Assembly: GCF_963576545.1 (NCBI RefSeq)
Contig: NC_083653.1
Span: 18,813,639 to 18,877,638 of the forward strand
Length of the DNA: 64,000 nucleotides
Source: Limanda limanda
Lineage: Eukaryota; Chordata; Actinopteri; Pleuronectiformes; Pleuronectidae
Direction of reading: 5' to 3'
A program made the translations under genes and the position numbers. A model generated the notes under the pieces. The model did no database searches. It was not told the origin of the DNA and was given only the letters and a program-made list of their open reading frames with translations. Each line of letters begins with the position of its first letter. Within the stretch, counting starts at the first letter, position 1. Below are positions 60,631 through 64,000 of the stretch, in pieces.

Positions 60631-63370
60631 TTATCTTTCTTTTGTGTTTGAGGCTGAGGTTGAATTCTTCATGGTGTCATATTTTCCTTTATCCTGAAAG
60701 TAGAAGCCAAAAGAGAAATGATGCACATGTCTGTCATGTTGTGGTATAATTAGGAAAAGATGATCTTGGCACACCTACCATTCGCTTTAACAGTTCTTGA
60801 CGCACCTGTTAATAATAAAACAAAAAACAAATCATTTTAATAACTGGAAGGGTTATTGGGTTCTACAATGCATTTTGTGTCTGACCCACCGACAGTGTTG
60901 TAGTCTTTGCATATTATAATAATACAATGAACATATTGAAACAGATGGAGCATGAACAGCAAAAGTAAAATGACAAAAACACCTTTGGCTCTGCAAATAC
61001 CCCTGTTAACATCACGAAAAAGCCCTGTAGGAAAAAAAATATGTCAAAGTTACTGCACTTTTCACATTTCATAATAAGTAATGAATTTCTTCTCAAAGGG
61101 CAATACAAATTACAGCAGGAGGTTGTTTGACGTTTGTAAATGTGCCTTATATACTGGTCGAAACAGGAAGTAGATAACCCTGCAGCTGTCAGTTTTAGAA
61201 AATACTAAGAACAAGGAGCAACAATGGTAAAAAGTAGGAGCAGTGATTTCTTGGCTTGGACCTTCAACAAGGCGACACTGTTTCTGACACTATAGGTTAG
61301 CAATGTCTGTAATTCGTCATCCACGTTGTATTCACCATTCTAGGTCAGAACTAATTGTTTTATATGGGAGAGCAACGTTTTCTTATGTTACTGTTTTCTG
61401 GTCTCAAAAACTGTGGTGTAGTGTGGACATCAGGTTGTAAAACTAAAACACATTAGTGTGAATGTAGCCTCAGCATACCGCTCCGTTATAAATGTATGTT
61501 AACTAAACTGCACCTTCATACAGTCTTTATGTTAACAGTAAGCTATTCAAACTTTGAGCAGTCAGCTTTTGTGTGTGTTTGCAGAGAGGTACAATCCCAA
61601 CCAAGGATGCAGTGATCAAACATGTCCTGTCTTTTCTTACCTGCATTGTAACCACAGTGCATCTCAAACTGTTTGTTATGTTTTATATTTAGTCTTAAAC
61701 CAAAATAGCCTCAAGCAGAAATTAGGGGCAGTTTACAGGCATCTGGAATCTTCAATTCTTTCTAATGCTCCAACTCAAAATCCATATTCTGACCCAACTG
61801 ACTCAAATTAGACTCTCAGACTCGACACAACTCCATCTGGAGCCACAAAAGTCAATCCCTGGTTACCTTTCATAAAAATGGTCCACTGTCTTCCATCGTC
61901 TGGAATAAATATCACTAAAAGTTTGGGAAAAGAGAGCACTGATGCCAGGTTGAGCATCGGACACAATACTCTGCAGGAGTTGCAGGACAGGCATTAAGTA
62001 AGAAAAGGAGGATCAAGGCACTGCTATTATCAACATTATGTTTGGTGTGTATGCTCTGTTCAAATTACCTGGAAGGAATTGAGGATGGTGAAACTGTATT
62101 CAAGAAAAGGGTATTCCTCGTCGTCCTTATCGAATATTTGCAGAAAGAAGCCAATAACCCATGTTACTCCAAAAACTGGTGTTAGAAAGACCACCACTTT
62201 AACGATGCTCTTTAATGTCTCCTTCTCATCCGACTTGCTGCCATCAGGGGCGGAGGACTTCAACAGAGTAAAAATGACAACCGCCATGGAAAAAAGATTT
62301 GTGAAAATAACAGTTCCCACAGGGAGAAGGAAAGCATACAATGAGCCCTTCAAGGTTCCATCAAAAACTAGCCAGCATGTGTCCTTGTTATAGTAGTCCT
62401 TCTCGTTGTATCTGCAATACACAAAGCTAAATCCCACAATGAGAACTGGGCAACCGTAGCCTACGATACTGGATAGGAACATGAAGACTCTTTTCCTTAG
62501 CGGGCTGAAGACAAAGATGAGCCGGTGGATGAGCATGACGCTCATGCACAGCATCCAGCTGAACATGGCCAAATAAAATAGGTGTTTGCATATGGTTAAA
62601 ATTAAGCACCAGTGAGCACTGAGATTCTCAGGTGACATAGATGCCAAAAAACTGCAGTCAGCGAGCAAGAGGAACACGGCGATGTTCACCAGTGCTGTGT
62701 GACGGAAATATGAGAGATCAGTCTTGACTACAACAGACCACACGAGAGCCTCAATGATGAGGAGGATCACCAGAGAGCAGATGGACACTGCCAGGCCAAC
62801 ATAGGTAATGGTATCTAGGTCGACATTAGGTGTATCTGACTTGGACATGAGGACAGCGAATGAAGTCAGGTGGTTGCACTTGCAGAGTGTGTGATTACTA
62901 TCACGTTCAACTCTGCAACCTGTGTCTGACCAGTCCGTTTTATTGGTGTCCCAGAAGACACAGTGTTGTCTTTGTGTGTCGTTCAGCTTCTTGATGGGGA
63001 AGTTCATTGTAATCTCGGTAGACGAACTGCCGTTCTTTGTGACTATTAGTAAAAGGTTATGCGGAACTGTTGATGTTGGTTTAAAACTGTTATTTAATTT
63101 ATCCATCAGATTTCTCACACCAACAGTTTTGAACTGTCCGCCAGTCTCTGTGAGTTTAACAGTGGCATTAAACACAGAGATTGTACGGTCCCCGTTGGAG
63201 ACTTTGAGGTCCAAGTTTGGTTTGGAGATATTCAAAGTGTTGATCACTTGGATGTTCTTCACCAGATTCTCCACACTCAAAAGGTATCGTGATGACATGT
63301 CATATTTGATAGATGAGTTGACCCCGGTCCAGTTGTTTGCCAATAAATTGCTGGCTGCTGTGAGAAAATC
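60631..63370 (-). CDS. Second ADGRF-type adhesion receptor, 3' four exons; 5' part beyond the window
   Basis: Exons in transcript order: 63370-62069 (434 codons), 61024-60983, 60805-60779 and 60693-60631 (TAA). All junctions and phases equal those of the 22975-40650 gene. The large exon holds the main part of the GAIN domain, the GPS (CKCNHL|TSFAV) and seven helices. The tail ends TSASNTKER. No stops or frameshifts are seen, so this copy looks functional although the meprin beside it is dead. Compared with the first receptor, the helical region is about 93% identical by hand count (17 changes in about 247 residues), but the GAIN region only about three quarters. The N-terminal domains should lie to the right of position 64000; whether they are complete cannot be judged. 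Confidence 0.88.
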
Positions 63371-63965
63371 CTGAAAAATATCATTAAAGAAAACAAGTGA
63401 ACAGGCACCTTTCAATCAGACGATGAATACATAAACATTATGTACAGTTTTGGAAGACTGTGAGTTTGTGAGCCATTTCAAACACAGTCTTTGAGCATAA
63501 AATGACATTTAAAAAAAAAAATTGGCAGACATTTTTTACAATGCTTTTTGTGGACTTGTCATGGAGATGGTCTACAAGCATTGGACACCAACACACTTAT
63601 TAGTGTGGAAATTTGCTCATGTAATAACAGATGGTTGTGTAAATAGGCTGGGCTTGGCTTAACCTCTGTCTCTGTTCAAAGATGATTTTTGACATATGAT
63701 TGGTTCGAGTCGAATATGAATGCCGGGGAAACTTAGATGACACCTCACGAGCAGTATGGAGGCATGTTATGTTTTTTCTGTTGTTTAATTACGTCTAAAG
63801 AAGCAGGCACAATTGATTACACTTGCATTGGATTCGGCTGAAATGCTCTTTACCCCTTTGAGTTTACATTTTTGTGAACTCAAACATTTAACCTGGGCCT
63901 CCATCAGAATATTGGTGAGTAGTTACGGTGTGAATTAAAATTTTTCCGTGAACTATCCCTCTAAG

Positions 63966-64000
63966 ACAGGGGTGCCCACACTTTATAGGCTTTATAGCTA
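63966..64000. mobile_element. Start of a hAT-like element
   Basis: CAGGGGTGCCCACACTTT begins exactly where homology with the left duplication copy ends. This is a common start of hAT elements. Only 35 bases are visible. Confidence 0.4.

Larger units (their letters stand above)
55476..63965. repeat. Right copy of the segmental duplication
   Basis: Matches 15711-26341 in the same orientation. It lacks the blocks listed under the left copy, including the EGF exon. It ends where a CAGGGGTGCCCACAC element begins at 63966, so the homology may resume past the window edge. Confidence 0.9.

Noticed and set aside
1..64000. CRISPR arrays, operons, bacterial-type promoters, tRNA or rRNA genes
   Set aside because: This is vertebrate nuclear DNA; the direct repeats are microsatellites, minisatellites or mobile elements, and no tRNA or rRNA signature was seen.

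Overview
The window is teleost fish nuclear DNA. The genes are split by short GT-AG introns, the coding families are vertebrate (meprin metalloproteases and adhesion GPCRs), and the introns are full of fish-type hAT, Harbinger and TTAA-flanked DNA elements and L2-like LINE pieces. The order meprin-alpha (+) facing an ADGRF receptor (-) matches, from memory, the convergent MEP1A/ADGRF5 pair on human chromosome 6p, so this looks like conserved synteny. All exon coordinates were derived by hand from splice signals and reading frame. No cDNA or database search was available.

Layout, left to right. Positions 1-1290 hold part of a Harbinger element with a spliced Myb-like gene, inserted next to a LINE fragment. 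A first meprin-alpha-like gene (1767-6316, +) encodes protease, MAM and MATH domains, then stops before the EGF and membrane segments, so its product should be secreted. A LINE relic lies at about 8478-9720. A second, full-length meprin-alpha gene (9996-20698, +) keeps the EGF-like and transmembrane exons. Facing it is a complete 16-exon adhesion receptor of the ADGRF5 type (22975-40650, -; 1001 codons), with many mobile elements in its introns.

Positions 40.7-55.4 kb are gene-poor: a TA-flanked inverted-repeat element, two LTR-like direct repeats with gag-like fragments between them, a hAT element with a BED-finger transposase, and a Harbinger-like element nested in the hAT intron.

From about 55476 to 63965 the sequence repeats 15711-26341 as a second copy of the facing 3' ends of the meprin and receptor genes. 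In the second copy the meprin is a pseudogene: only the last MATH exon, with a 1-nt deletion, and the last exon remain. The receptor (60631-63370, -, running off the right edge) is open and looks functional.

Meprins are astacin-family zinc endopeptidases of kidney and gut brush borders and mucus. ADGRF receptors are autoproteolysed, tethered-agonist GPCRs with SEA domains. Joint regulation or cleavage of one by the other is possible but is not shown by this sequence.
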